DNA of 64,000 nucleotides. Origin: Kalaharituber pfeilii (lineage: Eukaryota; Ascomycota; Pezizomycetes; Pezizales; Pezizaceae). The translations under genes and the position numbers were made by a program. Location of the stretch: NCBI GenBank assembly GCA_015179045.1, contig WHUZ01000079.1, positions 240,164-304,163 on the forward strand. The letters are read 5' to 3'. Below, one piece after another: positions 38,973 through 49,353 of this stretch; the first letter of the stretch is position 1; each line of letters starts with the position of its first letter. Below the pieces are notes generated by a model that saw only the letters and a list, made by a program, of their open reading frames with translations, did not search any database and had not been told where the DNA came from.

Positions 38973-39821
38973 CTATATTGTGCCTAATTGCTCGTAATCC
39001 AGCGTATTAGTTTTTAGCTCCAGGTTGTGAAGTCGCTTCATCTCATCCAACAGAGCATCATCTGGTCGTGCAAAAAAAACCTTATCTCGAAACCCTCTCA
39101 AAAAATTGAGACCATCTAGACTACGGCATCTTGATAATGCCACATATACCGCCATGAACGTACGATGTTGCCCAAATGAATTGGTAGACTCTAAGTCAAC
39201 TAAAATATTGTCAAATGTTCTTCCTTGTGCCTTATAATCAGTGATTGCAAACCCGGGGCAACATGGTATTTGAAACCGCCGTACTTTGACCTTCTCTCGT
39301 TTATTTCGTTGATCTGGCATGTGTACTGTGAAGGTTTGGGGATATACTGGCACCATACCCTCCGCTAACCCTGAAAGTGGCTTAAATCGAGCATCCTGTA
39401 CCTGTACAAAAGGACACTTTGGTGGCCTGTCAACGATCCATATATCCTGTCCTTAAAGAATTTCTGGCAGATCAATATTAGACTGATTCAAAGCATAAAC
39501 ACTTGAACACTCATCCAGAACAATATCCATAGCAATTCCTTCTTTTCCGTTCACAAGTCCCAACATAACATGAACATTTTGATTGATTATTACTGGCATC
39601 CCTTTCGTGTAAACAAAGATTCCGGGCCCAGGTACACTGCTACCAGCATCCCCAATACTGAGCATATACCAAAGGTCTAATGCGAGGTCTCCAGTAGTGC
39701 TATAATGTTGCGCCATAAACAAAATTATCTGTTGTCGCTGTACTCTCGCCAGTTCGAAAACTGTACCGATATTTAGATATTGTCGAATCGCGTTTGAACG
39801 TACAATAACCTTTCGTGTCAC
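38973..39821 (-). pseudogene. PIF1-like helicase C-terminal part (Helitron-type)
   Basis: One frame of about 283 codons with a single TAA at 39453-39455. Motifs: NQNVHVMLGLVNGKEGIAMD, PVYPQTFTVHMP, IPCCPGFAITDYKAQGRTFD and YVALSRCRSLDGLNFLR, the last two being the C-terminal superfamily-1 helicase motifs found in PIF1 and in Helitron RepHel proteins. The N-terminal Walker motifs are absent. A host PIF1 would be intron-poor and full length, so a Helitron or captured fragment is more likely. No Rep domain and no Helitron ends were found. Confidence 0.75.
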
Positions 39822-40334
39822 TTGTCAGGGTGACCGAACAAAGTATCAATGATAACATGCTGATGAGAGATGACGCATGGTAATGATGCCATTCATAGTT
39901 ATTGATGATGCCATGATGATGATGACCGTGACAAAGAAGCTTGCTAATTAGCACTCAATGTTAAATAGCCTGAGTGTAATACAATAACTTACACGCTGGA
40001 CGCCTATATATAGAGGCCGTTTAGGCCTCTATACAAATGGTAAGGTCTAAACGTTGTCCTAAGTTACACCTACATGTTGCTGTAATCGTAGACATCGTGA
40101 TAATCGTCGCAACTCGACCGCTTGGCAAGTTGACAGCTCGACAGCATGGCGGCATTACAGATCAAAAGTTCAACACATAGAGACCGCACCTTCTCAACAT
40201 GTGGACAACATGGCAGCAACACAGCTAAAGAACTCGGCAGCTGAACGGCATGGGATCATTGTGAGTATACATGGACTCAAGGTGTGTTTCGCGAATGCTG
40301 ACGTCTGGTGAATAGCTGCATGCCAGTCAGTGCG

Positions 40335-41020
40335 AATGAATCCAACAAGCCAGGCCAGGCCAGGCCAACCGGAGGCCTGGACTGGCCTGGGCCATGAAAT
40401 TCTGGGCCTGGCCTGGGCCGTGAGGGCCGCCTGGACCGGTCCAGGCCAATCAGGCCGGCCCAAGCCATGCAGGCTGGCTCAGGCCATTCAGGCTGGCCCA
40501 GGCCATTCAGGCCGGTCCAGACCATTCAGGCCAGTCCAGGCCAACCAGGCCATTTACGTACATTCAAGCGATTGTGGAATTTAACCCACGTGAATTAGAT
40601 TTTAATAGTCCTCGATATTTCCTCTATCAGTAATTGACAATTGCGCATTAGGTATCATCACCCAAGAATTGAGTCTAGTCTGTTGTATTATCTGGAAGGT
40701 CCATCATTTCTAAAATGTTTCTTAGTATATATAGTTGAATACAAAGTGTGATACATACTTGAGAAAAGTCGTAGACCGCTGCTGTTTAAAACTCTAGACA
40801 TACGGGAGATTCTACTCATTTAAATACTCAAACGATCTGGTAAATGCTGGCCTCAATTCACCTGCATAGCTGTGGAGTGATTCGTTTAATTGGCCTGGAC
40901 TGGCCTGGTTGACCTGATTCATGTGTATCAGGCCAGTCCAGGCCGGTCCAGGCTGGTCCAGGCGGTTTCAGTCCAAGGTAGATCACGGCCTATCAGGCCA
41001 GGCCAGGCCGGCCGACCAAC
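40335..41020. mobile_element. compact member of CAATGAATCC family, right end lost
   Basis: Starts CGAATGAATCCAACAAGCC with CAGGCC repeats. The interior TTCAAGCGATTGTGGAATTT to GGAGTGATTCGTTTAATTGG is continuous here but split in the 10.4 kb element between its left (about 35090) and right (about 44768) portions. The right terminus (GGATTCATTG) is missing. Confidence 0.75.
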
Positions 41021-41201
41021 TCGGAACTCAAAACTTCCTGTAGTCGAGAAGCATGAGATGCGACTGGGTTCAATCCGGCGCGAGGCGTAACCAGCAGTAC
41101 TTACGACGAGTGGCCGCGATTCCTGTGATTTAATGCAATAATGATCTATCATACAGCCAGCTAAGCAATTTCCACAGTCTCCTATCCCCCTATGCAGTCA
41201 T

Positions 41202-41420
41202 CTATGTACAAACAATAGTACTATATACACCATTATGTTCACTCTCATCCCCCTGGTTAGTACATTGACCAGCATTGCTTTTATTACAAGAATAAGAACA
41301 TTTAACCTTTTGACGTATGCATGTACAACGAAGAGAAGAACAGGTACCTAGACAAGAACATGAAAGTTTGTCTTGACAAGTTTTATCATGATGAGGTTGC
41401 TTAAAGTGGGTACTTGGCAC
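41202..41420 (-). CDS. Cys-rich 72-residue ORF
   Basis: Contains SCSCLGTCSSLRCTC and KVKCSYSCNKSNAGQCTNQ, a spacing reminiscent of CXC-type zinc-binding domains that also end some transposon proteins. Gene or exon is uncertain; no start context or partner exons seen. It may be the C-terminal end of an element-encoded protein. Confidence 0.3.
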   Translation of the reverse strand: MPSTHFKQPHHDKTCQDKLSCSCLGTCSSLRCTCIRQKVKCSYSCNKSNAGQCTNQGDESEHNGVYSTIVCT

Positions 41421-41439
41421 TTGCAGGGCTCTTATTATC

Positions 41440-42040
41440 TACTGTTTCTGGTAATACAACCACCAAAATTTTCATTCTTGGCATCAACGCAATCCCTGTT
41501 ACTGCCACAATATAATACCAGAATGGCGGAGGATTCCGGAAATCTCTACCTATGAAGATAACACTCCAAAATTTCGCTTTGAGTAAGAAGAATACTAGAA
41601 GCATATTTAGTAATTTTCTTCTAGTGTTTCGGTTAACAATAATTTAGTTATGATTACAAATTGGTATTCTTAACTACAGTAGTCTAGAAGCGTAATGAAT
41701 TATTAATTAAACTGTCTGTATTATCTTCTTGTATGTGGGTAAGAAGTAGCAACTTATCACCGACAGCAACTTTCAAGTGGCAACTTGTAGGTGGCAACTT
41801 GTCAGTGGCAATAGGGCTGTGCTAGCACACAGTAACTGGCTTATCAATTAACGCTGGTAGCAGAATGTTTCTCTATACTCAATCACTGGTAGTACGTAGA
41901 GGTACCTAGTGGTACTTGTACTAAACCAGTGTTCGTCGGTGGGCTGGCCCATTCGCGAATCAGCCAGCCCACCGACGAATTGGCCGATTCGCGAATGGGC
42001 CTGGGCGGTTCGCGAACCGCAATGTTCGTCGGTAGGCCAG
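41440..42040. other. no gene recognised
   Basis: AT-rich sequence with repeats of GTGGCAACTTGTCAGTGGCA (41770-41810) and an imperfect palindrome of TTCGTCGGTGGGCTGGCC and GGCCGATTCGCGAA around 41930-42030. No coding evidence. Confidence 0.4.
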
Positions 42041-42760
42041 AACATGCTATCAGGCCGGACCGATCCGGGTACAGGACGGGCGGCAGGCGCCGGGGCGATT
42101 TCACAGCAGAGGCAGAGGCAGAGGCAGAGGCAGAGGTGGTCGGAGCTATGTGATACCGAGAGGTAGATGTATTTGAAAGCTAAATACACAACTTGGGTAG
42201 AATATAAGTTGCGTGGAGAGGGAAGATGGAGGAGGGGGGAGGACCTCTTTATAGAAAGCCCTCGGTGGCAAATCCAAGCAAACAAGCAAACGAGCAAACA
42301 AACAAAAGAAGTACATGGAAAACCGAGGAAACGGCTGGAAGTACATGGAAAACCAAGGAAACGACTGGAGGTACATGGAAGGCCAAGGAAATAACTGGAA
42401 GCAGGTAGAAGCGTCAGGAATATCCGGGAATGAGCTCGGCGATACCTGTCGCTGGTGGATTCCGGAGTCTTCCAGAAGGTTCTAGGGCTTTCCGGCTGGT
42501 TCTACGGCTTTCCGGCAGGTTCTGGGATCTGGGTTCTTCTAGCAGATTCTGGCAGGTTCTCGGGTTCGGGTTGTTAAGTGATTATCGGGATGCTGGCGGC
42601 CATATTGCTTAAGTGACCTTACAGGTGCAGGGATATATACCGGAGTGCTAGAAGTCAAATGCGACTGGGTTCAATCCGGCGTGAGGCGTAACCAGGAGTA
42701 CTTACGACGAGTGGCTGCGATTCCTGTAACTATAGTACTATAATAGCCGACAGTAGGTCT
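42041..42760. repeat. right arm of large inverted duplication
   Basis: Reverse complement of 37440-37950 with an extra repeated segment (GTACATGGAAAACCGAGGAA type, three 27-28 bp units at 42313-42395). It contains GGAACTTTCC-like repeats CTTTCCGGCTGGTTCTACGG. Confidence 0.8.
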
Positions 42761-42785
42761 GAGCCGATGGCAGGTCTGAGCCGAT

Positions 42786-43146
42786 TTTTTTTTTTTTTTT
42801 TTTTATATCAATACTCGCTTGCCGCCCGACGGGCTATGGCGAGGGTCTTTATTAAAAGAAAGAAAAACCACTTCCTAACTACCCCAACAAACAAACACAT
42901 CTCCGCTAAATACATGTGTTACCCGCGGTGACTCTCAGTGGTGCGGGTCTCCCAGAGTGCCAGTACCTACTTCCGTCCCCTACCCCACTCGTACTGGTCC
43001 ACTCTCAGCCATCGTCCCCCAAGCCTCACTTTCTCCACCTCGATCGTCTTCTCCAGGTAAAGCACCACCGAACTGGTCTTCTTCCCCTCTTCAACCAGTC
43101 TTGCCTTTGACCTCAACCAGCGGATCCCTGTTGTCTTGCCTATCTT

Positions 43147-43178
<32 letters not shown>

Positions 43179-43233
43179 CACATAACCCCGCTTGTAGCAC
43201 TTGGCCATGGCAGGGTTTGCCTATCTTGTTGCC
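42786..43233 (-). mobile_element. half-LINE D3 with TSD
   Basis: Duplication GGTCTGAGCCGAT at 42773-42785 and 43234-43246. Minus strand: gag-like C-terminus (TGIRWLRSKARL, KKTSSVVLYLEKTIEV, GRWLRVDQYEWGRGRK), UTR with the ACCCGC..GCGGGT stem at 42921-42948, and the family-1 terminus whose loop reads GCCCGTCGGGC. A family-2 micro-retroposon is nested at 43150-43216. Confidence 0.9.
43150..43216 (-). mobile_element. family-2 micro-retroposon with TSD
   Basis: T(26), AATCACATAACCCCGCTTGT, AGCACTTGGCCATGGCAGGG in antisense. Exact duplication TTGCCTATCTTGTT at 43136-43149 and 43217-43230. The body starts at CCCTGCC. Confidence 0.93.
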
Positions 43234-43495
43234 GGTCTGAGCCGATGGCAGGTCTGAGCCGACGGCAGGTCTGGGCGGGAGGAGACCCGGCACACGATGG
43301 TGCCACACGCAAGATGAGAAAAGCATGGGAGACGAGGGTGGGGAGGGGCGACATGGACGTAGCGGTCATGTGGGTGAAGGCACATAGGGGGATAGAAGGA
43401 AATGAGAGAGCAGACAGGACAGCGGGGTGGGGCACGGCGCTGCAGTACAAGACTGAAGTGGTTACAGAGGCGGGTCAGAGGCAAAGGGCGAGGAT

Positions 43496-43807
43496 TTTTT
43501 TTTTTTTTTTTTTTTATATCATTACTCGCGTGCCGCCCTAGGGGCTATGGCGAGATTAGTTACATAAGATTAGATACATATGAAGGTAGAAGAAAAGGAA
43601 TAAGAAAAGATCCTGTGTGTCTCCTATGCCCCTGCCCACTCCAAGATGTCTCTAAGTGGGTCTGTGTCCTTGCTCTTCGGAGGAGTGACCAAGTCTTGCA
43701 TGCCTCCTGGCCACTTTCGTTTCCATGTCCTGCACCTAGTGAGCACATGTTCAGTAGTCTCCTCCTCCTCCCCACACCATCGACACTCTGGGCTGTCTGC
43801 TTTCCCG
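43496..43807 (-). mobile_element. 5'-truncated LINE B copy with TSD
   Basis: Exact duplication AAAGGGCGAGGA at 43484-43495 and 43808-43819. Nearly identical to 53660-53975 of LINE B (a handful of differences over 310 bp by eye), including the RNase H C-terminus SPECRWCG and WPGGMQDLVTPPKSK. Confidence 0.93.
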
Positions 43808-43928
43808 AAAGGGCGAGGAGGGGGAGAGCGGAGGAGAGGAATAGACTAAAGATCGCATACAGACCGCTGGAAAGAGCGGGTAGGGAGATAGGTCGACTGG
43901 CAGGCCTGTTAGGGGGGAAGGGCTTGAG

Positions 43929-44273
43929 TAGTGAGCGGCACGAGCCGAGCCAGCTCGAGCTCAAACGAGCCAAGATCATGCTTGTGTTTTTCTTGACAGC
44001 TCGCTATAATGCTTAGCCAGTGCAAGGTTTCATAAACTGTAAATACCTAATATAGTAATAATTAGAGACTTGGAGCTCATTCTGACCTACCAACAACTTC
44101 GAAATGCACAATTTAGCTGATAGTAGTGAGAAAGATGAAAATTTAGCTTAGTTTAGTTTAGTTTGTCAATATTATATATATAATCAATCCAGGCTCGAGC
44201 CGAGCTCACTTATTCACGAGCTGGCTCGAGCTCACCCTCTAGCTCGGCTCGAGCTAGCTCGTGCCGCTCGCTA
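43929..44273. mobile_element. 345 bp hAT-type MITE with 8 bp TSD
   Basis: Same family as 13410-13750, opposite orientation: TAGTGAGCGGCACGAGC at one end and GCTCGTGCCGCTCGCTA at the other. Exact 8 bp duplication GGCTTGAG at 43921-43928 and 44274-44281. Confidence 0.93.
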
Positions 44274-44640
44274 GGCTTGAGGGCATGGAGGTGGCAGATC
44301 GGGGAAGGAGACGGACCAGAGTGTAGATGGTGCGGGGAGAGCGATGAGACGACGGAACACCTGTTGGGGGGGTGCAGAGTGTGGAGGAGGAGGTGGCCGG
44401 GAGGAGAAGAGCATATAAGGCGCCCACCAAAGAAGAGAGAAGGAGGGAGAGATCCGATTGAGGAGCTGCTGGCGATGCTGGGGGAGTGAGAGAAGACCTC
44501 CGGGGGGGTGGTGGTGGCGGGGGGAGTTTATTTAAGAGTTCATCTATGTCACATAATTATTTAGCTACAGAATCGCCATAGCCCTTAGGGCGGCCTGCGA
44601 TCAATGATATAAAAAAAAAAAAAAAAAGACGGCAGGTCTG

Positions 44641-45080
44641 AGCTGACATTAGGTCTTGGCATTTTGACCAAATTTCTTGGCAATATGACCACATTGGGAC
44701 GAAAAACACTGAGCCGCTTGTAATAACCAACCCATCCACTCCTCAGCAAGCTGAGTTCGCTCCTGGGCATACTTGAATACAAAGTGTGATACATACTTGA
44801 GAAAAGTCGTAGACCGCTGCTGTTTAAAATTCTAGACATACGGGAGATTCCACTCATATAAATACTCAAACAATCTGGTAAATGCTGGCCTCAATTCACC
44901 TGGATAGCTGTGGAGTGATTCGTTGAATTGGCCTGAACGGGCCTGGACCGGCCTGAATGGCCTGAACCGGCCTGATTGGCCTGGACTGGCCTGGTTGGCC
45001 TGATTCATGTGGATCAGGCCGGTCCGGGCTGGTCCAGGCGGTTTCAGTCCAATGCAGATCACGGCCTGTTGGATTCATTG
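44641..45080. repeat. right terminal region of the 10.4 kb element
   Basis: 44641-44770 is the inverted-duplication segment. 44770-44930 matches the right part of the compact member (ACAAAGTGTGATACATACTT). 44925-45060 is the CAGGCC subterminal array, then the terminal repeat. Confidence 0.8.
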
Positions 45081-45088
45081 CGGAGGTG

Positions 45089-45355
45089 TATATACTGCGG
45101 GCCGGAATGGCTACGGAAGTGTATATACGTCGGGCCGGAATGGCTACGGAGGTGTATATACGGCGGGCCGGAAGGGCTGCTGTTTGGCGTGGAGCGCGCA
45201 GCGGAGCGGAGCGATTCACGGGCGTAATAAGGAAACGATAGGTTTCAGAGTAATAAAGAACTTAGAACACCGCTTGTGTCTTGATTCTTCTAACTATGCC
45301 ATCAGCCAGGGCTCATATAGATTAAGCCCGTCATACATGACTAGTCAACAAATGA
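45089..45355 (-). repeat. gypsy upstream LTR, second part
   Basis: Continues the LTR after the 10.4 kb element: TATATACTGCGGGCCGGAAT, GTGGAGCGCGCAGCGGAGCG, GGAAACGATAGGTTTCAGAG and ACATGACTAGTCAA match 29940-30100 and 30425-30445 of the downstream LTR. It is cut again at about 45355 by LINE sequence. Confidence 0.75.
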
Positions 45356-45700
45356 ACAAAGACAGTGGGACCAGAAGCCCCCGAACCAGAGGACGGCACC
45401 CCAAAGAGCCCAGAAACGAAGACGGCAGAAGCCAGAATTCCAGAGGGACCAAGGAACGTCACCCCCAGACCATGGGCGAAGGGCACATTGAAGAGCCCAC
45501 AAGGAACATACGCAGAGAGGGCGGCGAGACTAGGCGAGGGGGAGGAGATCGACGTCAGGAAGAAACGCCCAGACCAGAAAAGGGAGAAACCCCTGAATTC
45601 ATGGAGGACAAAGGACCTATGGCAGGCCCATCTACACGGACCACCAAACTGGCAAGACAGCTGCGTCGACCCCAAGGAAGCGAACGGGGTCTCGAAGAAT
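45356..45700 (+). pseudogene. LINE ORF1 fragment
   Basis: A Pro/Glu/Arg-rich frame (45365-45700) containing GTYAERAARLGEG and KDLWQAHLHGPPNWQDSC, which align with NTYAATAASRG and SQLWQARLYNAENW of LINE A ORF1 and KLWQAR..AQNW of LINE B. Plus strand, truncated at both ends; LINE J's poly(T) is inserted at its right edge. Confidence 0.6.
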
Positions 45701-45736
45701 TCTTTTTTTTTTTTTTTTTACTTTCACGTGACCCCG

Positions 45737-45776
<40 letters not shown>

Positions 45777-45975
45777 TCATTACTCGCATGCCGCCTTGTA
45801 GGCTATGGCGAGGATTTAAATACATAACAACGAGTAAACAGAGTATAACATCACAGAAAAAGTAAAAAAAAAAAAAAAACAACGTCGCAACATCGAGCGT
45901 GTCCTGCACCACTCCGTCTACTCTGCCGCCCAGTCCATCACCTCCGCCAGCGTCATTTCTCCCCCCCTAACCCCC

Positions 45976-48900
45976 TCATCCCTTATCGGCCCCCTTAGTC
46001 CCTCCTCTCCTCTGGGTAGTCTCTTCCTCCACACCTCGCACCCCCCATGATGTGCGCAAAATTTCATAGTCTCTTCCGCACCACCTGCACTCGGGAGAAG
46101 TCTCTTTCCCTATCTTGTGTCTCCACTGTCGTAGTCCCTTGTTTCCCAAGATTCCCGCGAGAGTGGATACCCTTCTCCTGCTCCCTAGATACTCCAGTGG
46201 TCTGTACGACAACTTCAATCTCTTTCTCTCCTCGGCTCTCCACTCTTTGACCTGCTGTCTGATCCCCGCCTCTGTCACTGTCTCATCCTGGTATTGCATT
46301 GCTGTGGCAACCTTCGCCGCCATGTCCGCCCTGGCGTTGCCCCTGACTCCTCTGTGCGATTTCACCCACAACACCGCAACGTCATATTCCCTTCGGGCTA
46401 CCCTCTCTTCCCACCGCCTCCTCACAAACTCCGCCGACCCCTCTGGCGTTAGGTCTCCACTCGCTATCCCTTGTAGTCTTGTTATGGTAACTCTGGAATC
46501 CGTGACGACCAACAACTCTCCCTCTCCTTTCAGGGCTTCTCCTACCGCTATTAATTCAGCATCGTTCACCGTGCATTGCCTCCCCAGGTACACGGAGCTG
46601 TCTTTGGTCCCCTGGTATACTCCAGCTCCTGTCCTCCCCTCTCTCCTGCTTCCATCTGTGTATATACTCACCCACCCCTCCTCTGTCTCTCTGGCTATGA
46701 CGTCTTCCCACTCTTGTCCACTAAGGTCTTTGGGATGGAACTGATGTATATGAATTGGTAAGGGGTCGCGGTGTTCGAGTGATCCTCTTAAGTACCTGGT
46801 CTCCGGTTGCAGGTCTCTTATTGGTTCCTTCTCAAACCTCAATGCTCTTGCTTCCACCCTCTTCGCCTCTCCGTTCACAAAGGTCTCAAGTACTTATCCC
46901 AATACCTCGCCATAGCCTGACAGGCGGCAAGCGAGTAATGATATAAAAAAAAAAAAAAAAAAAAAAACAAAGGTCTCAACTGATTCCAAGTTTGCCAACC
47001 CCTCCACCACGTCCCTCCTCGTCCCCCATGGAGCCCCGACTATCTCCCTGGCTACTCCATACTGCCATTTCTCCAGCTGTCTGAGCTTGTGTTCCGGAGG
47101 GGAGGCTTTCGCGTAACTGGCCCACGCCCAACTTCCCCAGGTAGCTATGTTCCTGGCGATGCTTGTATACAACTGTCGTCTTCTGCCGGGGGGAATCTTG
47201 TTTAGTCTTGATGCTACCCGCCATGCCGCCTTCCCCAGTTGCAGCCTCCTATTGAAGTGGTCATTGAATTTCAGCTCCCAGTCTACATACAGACCTACCA
47301 GCCTGTAGCTTCGTCCCTTTGTCCCTATCACGACTGTCTCAGACTTCCGTGGATCCAGCTCAAACCCCTCCTCCTGTGCCTCCTCAGTCAACCTCCTGCG
47401 ATGTTCCACTATGTCTTTCTTCAGCTGCCTCAATGACCTGTTGGATACGACACTGTGAAAATCGTCTACATAGGACCTGGAGAACTCGCGGCTGTCGACT
47501 CTCTTTGCTACTGGCGCGACCGCCACCAGAAAAAGTACCGGGGATAGAGGGGAGCTCTGAGGGGTGCCATCGGTCATTCTGCTCTCCCCCCTGACCCTTC
47601 TATCCCACGATACTTTGAACGTTGTCGGCTGAAGGAACCCTTCCACGAATGCTGCTATGTTTGGATCAACCGCATCTAATCTTCTTACCACTCTCTCTCT
47701 CCGTATGTGGTTGAACGCTGATTTTATGTCGTCTCCAACTATTGCTGTCCACTCCCCCTTCTGCAGTCTCCTGTCTACCTCCTTCAGTACCTGTCGCTGC
47801 AGATCCTCTGCACCTCGCTTTGGTCTACCGCCCAACTGAGTCTTTCTGAACAGTTCGTCTTGTCGTTGAATGAGGTCCGCTACTACCTTCTGGCCCAATT
47901 TGGCGACTGTATTCAGTAGGGTAATCGGTCTCCATCCTGCTGGGTCATCCCTGGGTCTGCCTTTTTTGTGTATCATCACGACATCGAACCCCCTTGCGAA
48001 CTGGTGGTTCCCGTTTATATACTCGACTATCTCTTCTCGAACTGCTGTCCATATTGGGGAACCTCTCAGCATCTTCAGAATCCCATACTGTATTCCATCT
48101 GGCCCTGGTGCTGATCTGGATTTCGTCTTTATCAGTGCCTGATCTATGGCGCGTCTCGCTTCCTCTCTGTCCATCAGCCTTCCTGCTGGTCTCCGAGCGT
48201 ATGTCTCGCTATGCTCCTCCGTAATGAAGTTCCTTTCCACTAGCATATCCATGACTTGCTGATCTGTGCCTGGGATGTCCATGAGCTCCTGCTCTCGAAA
48301 GGGGTCTCGTGCCAGTCTAAATATATCCCAAGGCGACGTTACTCTATCCTCCTCCATGTACTCCTCCCAGTAAGTCTTCTTCTTCTCCCTTATTATCTCC
48401 CTCAACAACCTCCTAGCTCTTGTCTTCTCCGCCTGAGTGTTCCCTTTCCGGAGTATATATTTCACCATCTTTCGTGCCTCCTTCACCTCCTTGTCAAACC
48501 ACCTCTTAGATCGCTCTGTTATACATGCTTCCCTCGTGAAGGTTTGGAACAACCTAGTGATCATTTCATATGCCTTCTCATCCTTCTCCAATGGCTTGTC
48601 TCCCCACTCCTTTAGAAAATCCTCCCATCTCTCCCAATCTGTGACCTTCAGGGTTCTGATGACTGGACCTCGTGTCTTTAGCTGTCCATAAATCATCGCA
48701 TGGTCGGCTCCAGCTGCCCAAGTAATTCCTCTAGTCCTCCACTCTCCCGGTTTCGTGAATACCAAATCCAATAAGGCTTCTCTTGTCCTACCTTCCACCA
48801 TTCGTGTCCAAGTCACTGTCCCTTTCGTGATCTGCTGTTCTAGTCCATGAGCCCGAAGGGTGTCCCTTAATAAAGTTCCTCTTCTGTCCCTCTTGTCACT

Positions 48901-49353
48901 CCAGTCCTCATGGTGACTATTACAGTCTCCAATCAGTATGTCTGCATCTCCTATCTCTTCCAGCTCCTCTTCCACATCTGCATCGCTATTCCAGTATACT
49001 CCTACTATCTTCTTTCTCTGTATATCTATGCTCACATGTCTGTCCCCTCCTCGCACTCTAATGTCTTGTACTAAGTCTTTCCGCACATATGCTGCAATCT
49101 TTCCCATTTGACTGGGAGTGTAGACTGTAGTATATGCCGGGTGAAATGTAGTACCTCCTCTTGGCGCTCTCCAACTCTCTCCTATAAAGACTATATCCGC
49201 CCCCTTCTCCGCCCCTTCCTGTAGTGTCAAATCCGTCCCCTCAACCGACCTCCCCACATTCTGGTATATGATGTCGATCATTGTTGTCTGGGCGTCCTCT
49301 CTGGTGCCCAATGGGGACGTCGTCTTGGGGGAAGTTGAGGTGAAGGTATCCAT
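45976..49353 (-). CDS. LINE A ORF2: endonuclease-RT-RNase H (interrupted)
   Basis: Catalyses target-primed reverse transcription. Endonuclease: IDIIYQNVGRS, VFIGESWRAPRG, GDCNSHHEDWSD, GADHAMIYG (about residues 25-240). RT: GWRPITLLNTVAKLGQKVVA, LGGRPKRGAEDLQRQ, GDDIKSAFNHIRR, GTPQSSPLSPVLFL (Ser where relatives have Gly), SYVDDFHSVVSN, VDWELKFNDHFNRRL. After a 77 bp micro-retroposon at 46890-46966 the frame resumes with RNase H: SIYTDGSRREGRTGA (D), CTVNDAELIAVGEAL (E), LLVVTDSRVTITRLQ (D), VLWVKSHRGVRGNARAD (D). A late frameshift spoils the terminal Cys/His motif after ECRWCG. It overlaps ORF1's extension by 76 bp. All catalytic motifs are present, but the copy is dead because of the insertion. 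Confidence 0.9.
46890..46966 (+). mobile_element. family-1 micro-retroposon with TSD in LINE A
   Basis: 25 bp of UTR, CTCGCCATAGCCTGACAGGC, GGCAAGCGAGTAATGATAT and poly(A). Exact duplication ACAAAGGTCTCAA at 46877-46889 and 46967-46979. The stem base pair is changed on both sides (CCC/GGG to CCT/AGG). Confidence 0.93.

Larger units (their letters stand above)
43274..44489 (+). pseudogene. RNase H C-terminal part of LINE K
   Basis: Pieces in order: RKAWETRVGRGDMDVAVMWV, KAHRGIEGNERADRTA (final catalytic D), TEAGQRQRAR, then after the first insertion RRRGID-like AERNRLKIAYRPLERAG, IGRLAGLLGGKGL, then after the MITE LRAWRWQIGEGDGPECRWCG, ESDETTEHLLGGC and DPIEELLAMLGE with a natural stop. Between the insertions the frame is largely open, so the copy was young when hit. 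The first acidic motifs are absent by 5' truncation. Confidence 0.78.
43274..44627 (+). mobile_element. LINE K, 5'-truncated family-1 copy with TSD
   Basis: Exact duplication GACGGCAGGTCTG at 43261-43273 and 44628-44640. RNase H C-terminal coding, 3' UTR, then TCGCCATAGCCCTTAGGGCG, GATCAATGATAT and poly(A). Two elements are nested in it: a LINE B-type copy (43496-43807) and a hAT MITE (43929-44273). Confidence 0.9.
34686..45080. mobile_element. 10.4 kb hAT-like composite element with 8 bp TSD
   Basis: Perfect 18 bp terminal inverted repeats CAATGAATCCAACAGGCC and GGCCTGTTGGATTCATTG. Exact 8 bp duplication CGGAGGTG at 34678-34685 and 45081-45088, both inside LTR sequence that is otherwise continuous. 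Subterminal CAGGCC-type repeats are inverted at the two ends. The terminal 400 bp at the left and 310 bp at the right match the compact copy at 40335-41020 end to end. The interior of about 9.7 kb holds minisatellites, a PIF1-like helicase relic, a large inverted duplication, half-LINE D3 and LINE K. No hAT transposase is recognised, so mobilisation in trans, or later insertion into a small element, must be assumed. Confidence 0.82.

Noticed and set aside
38973..39821. Complete autonomous Helitron
   Set aside because: Only the helicase C-terminus is present. No Rep domain, no 5' TC, and no 3' hairpin with CTRR at either side that I could identify.
41055..41126. tRNA gene or tRNA-derived SINE, because of GGTTCAATCC (B-box like)
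   Set aside because: No A-box at the right distance and no cloverleaf; the four copies are explained as a dispersed element end.
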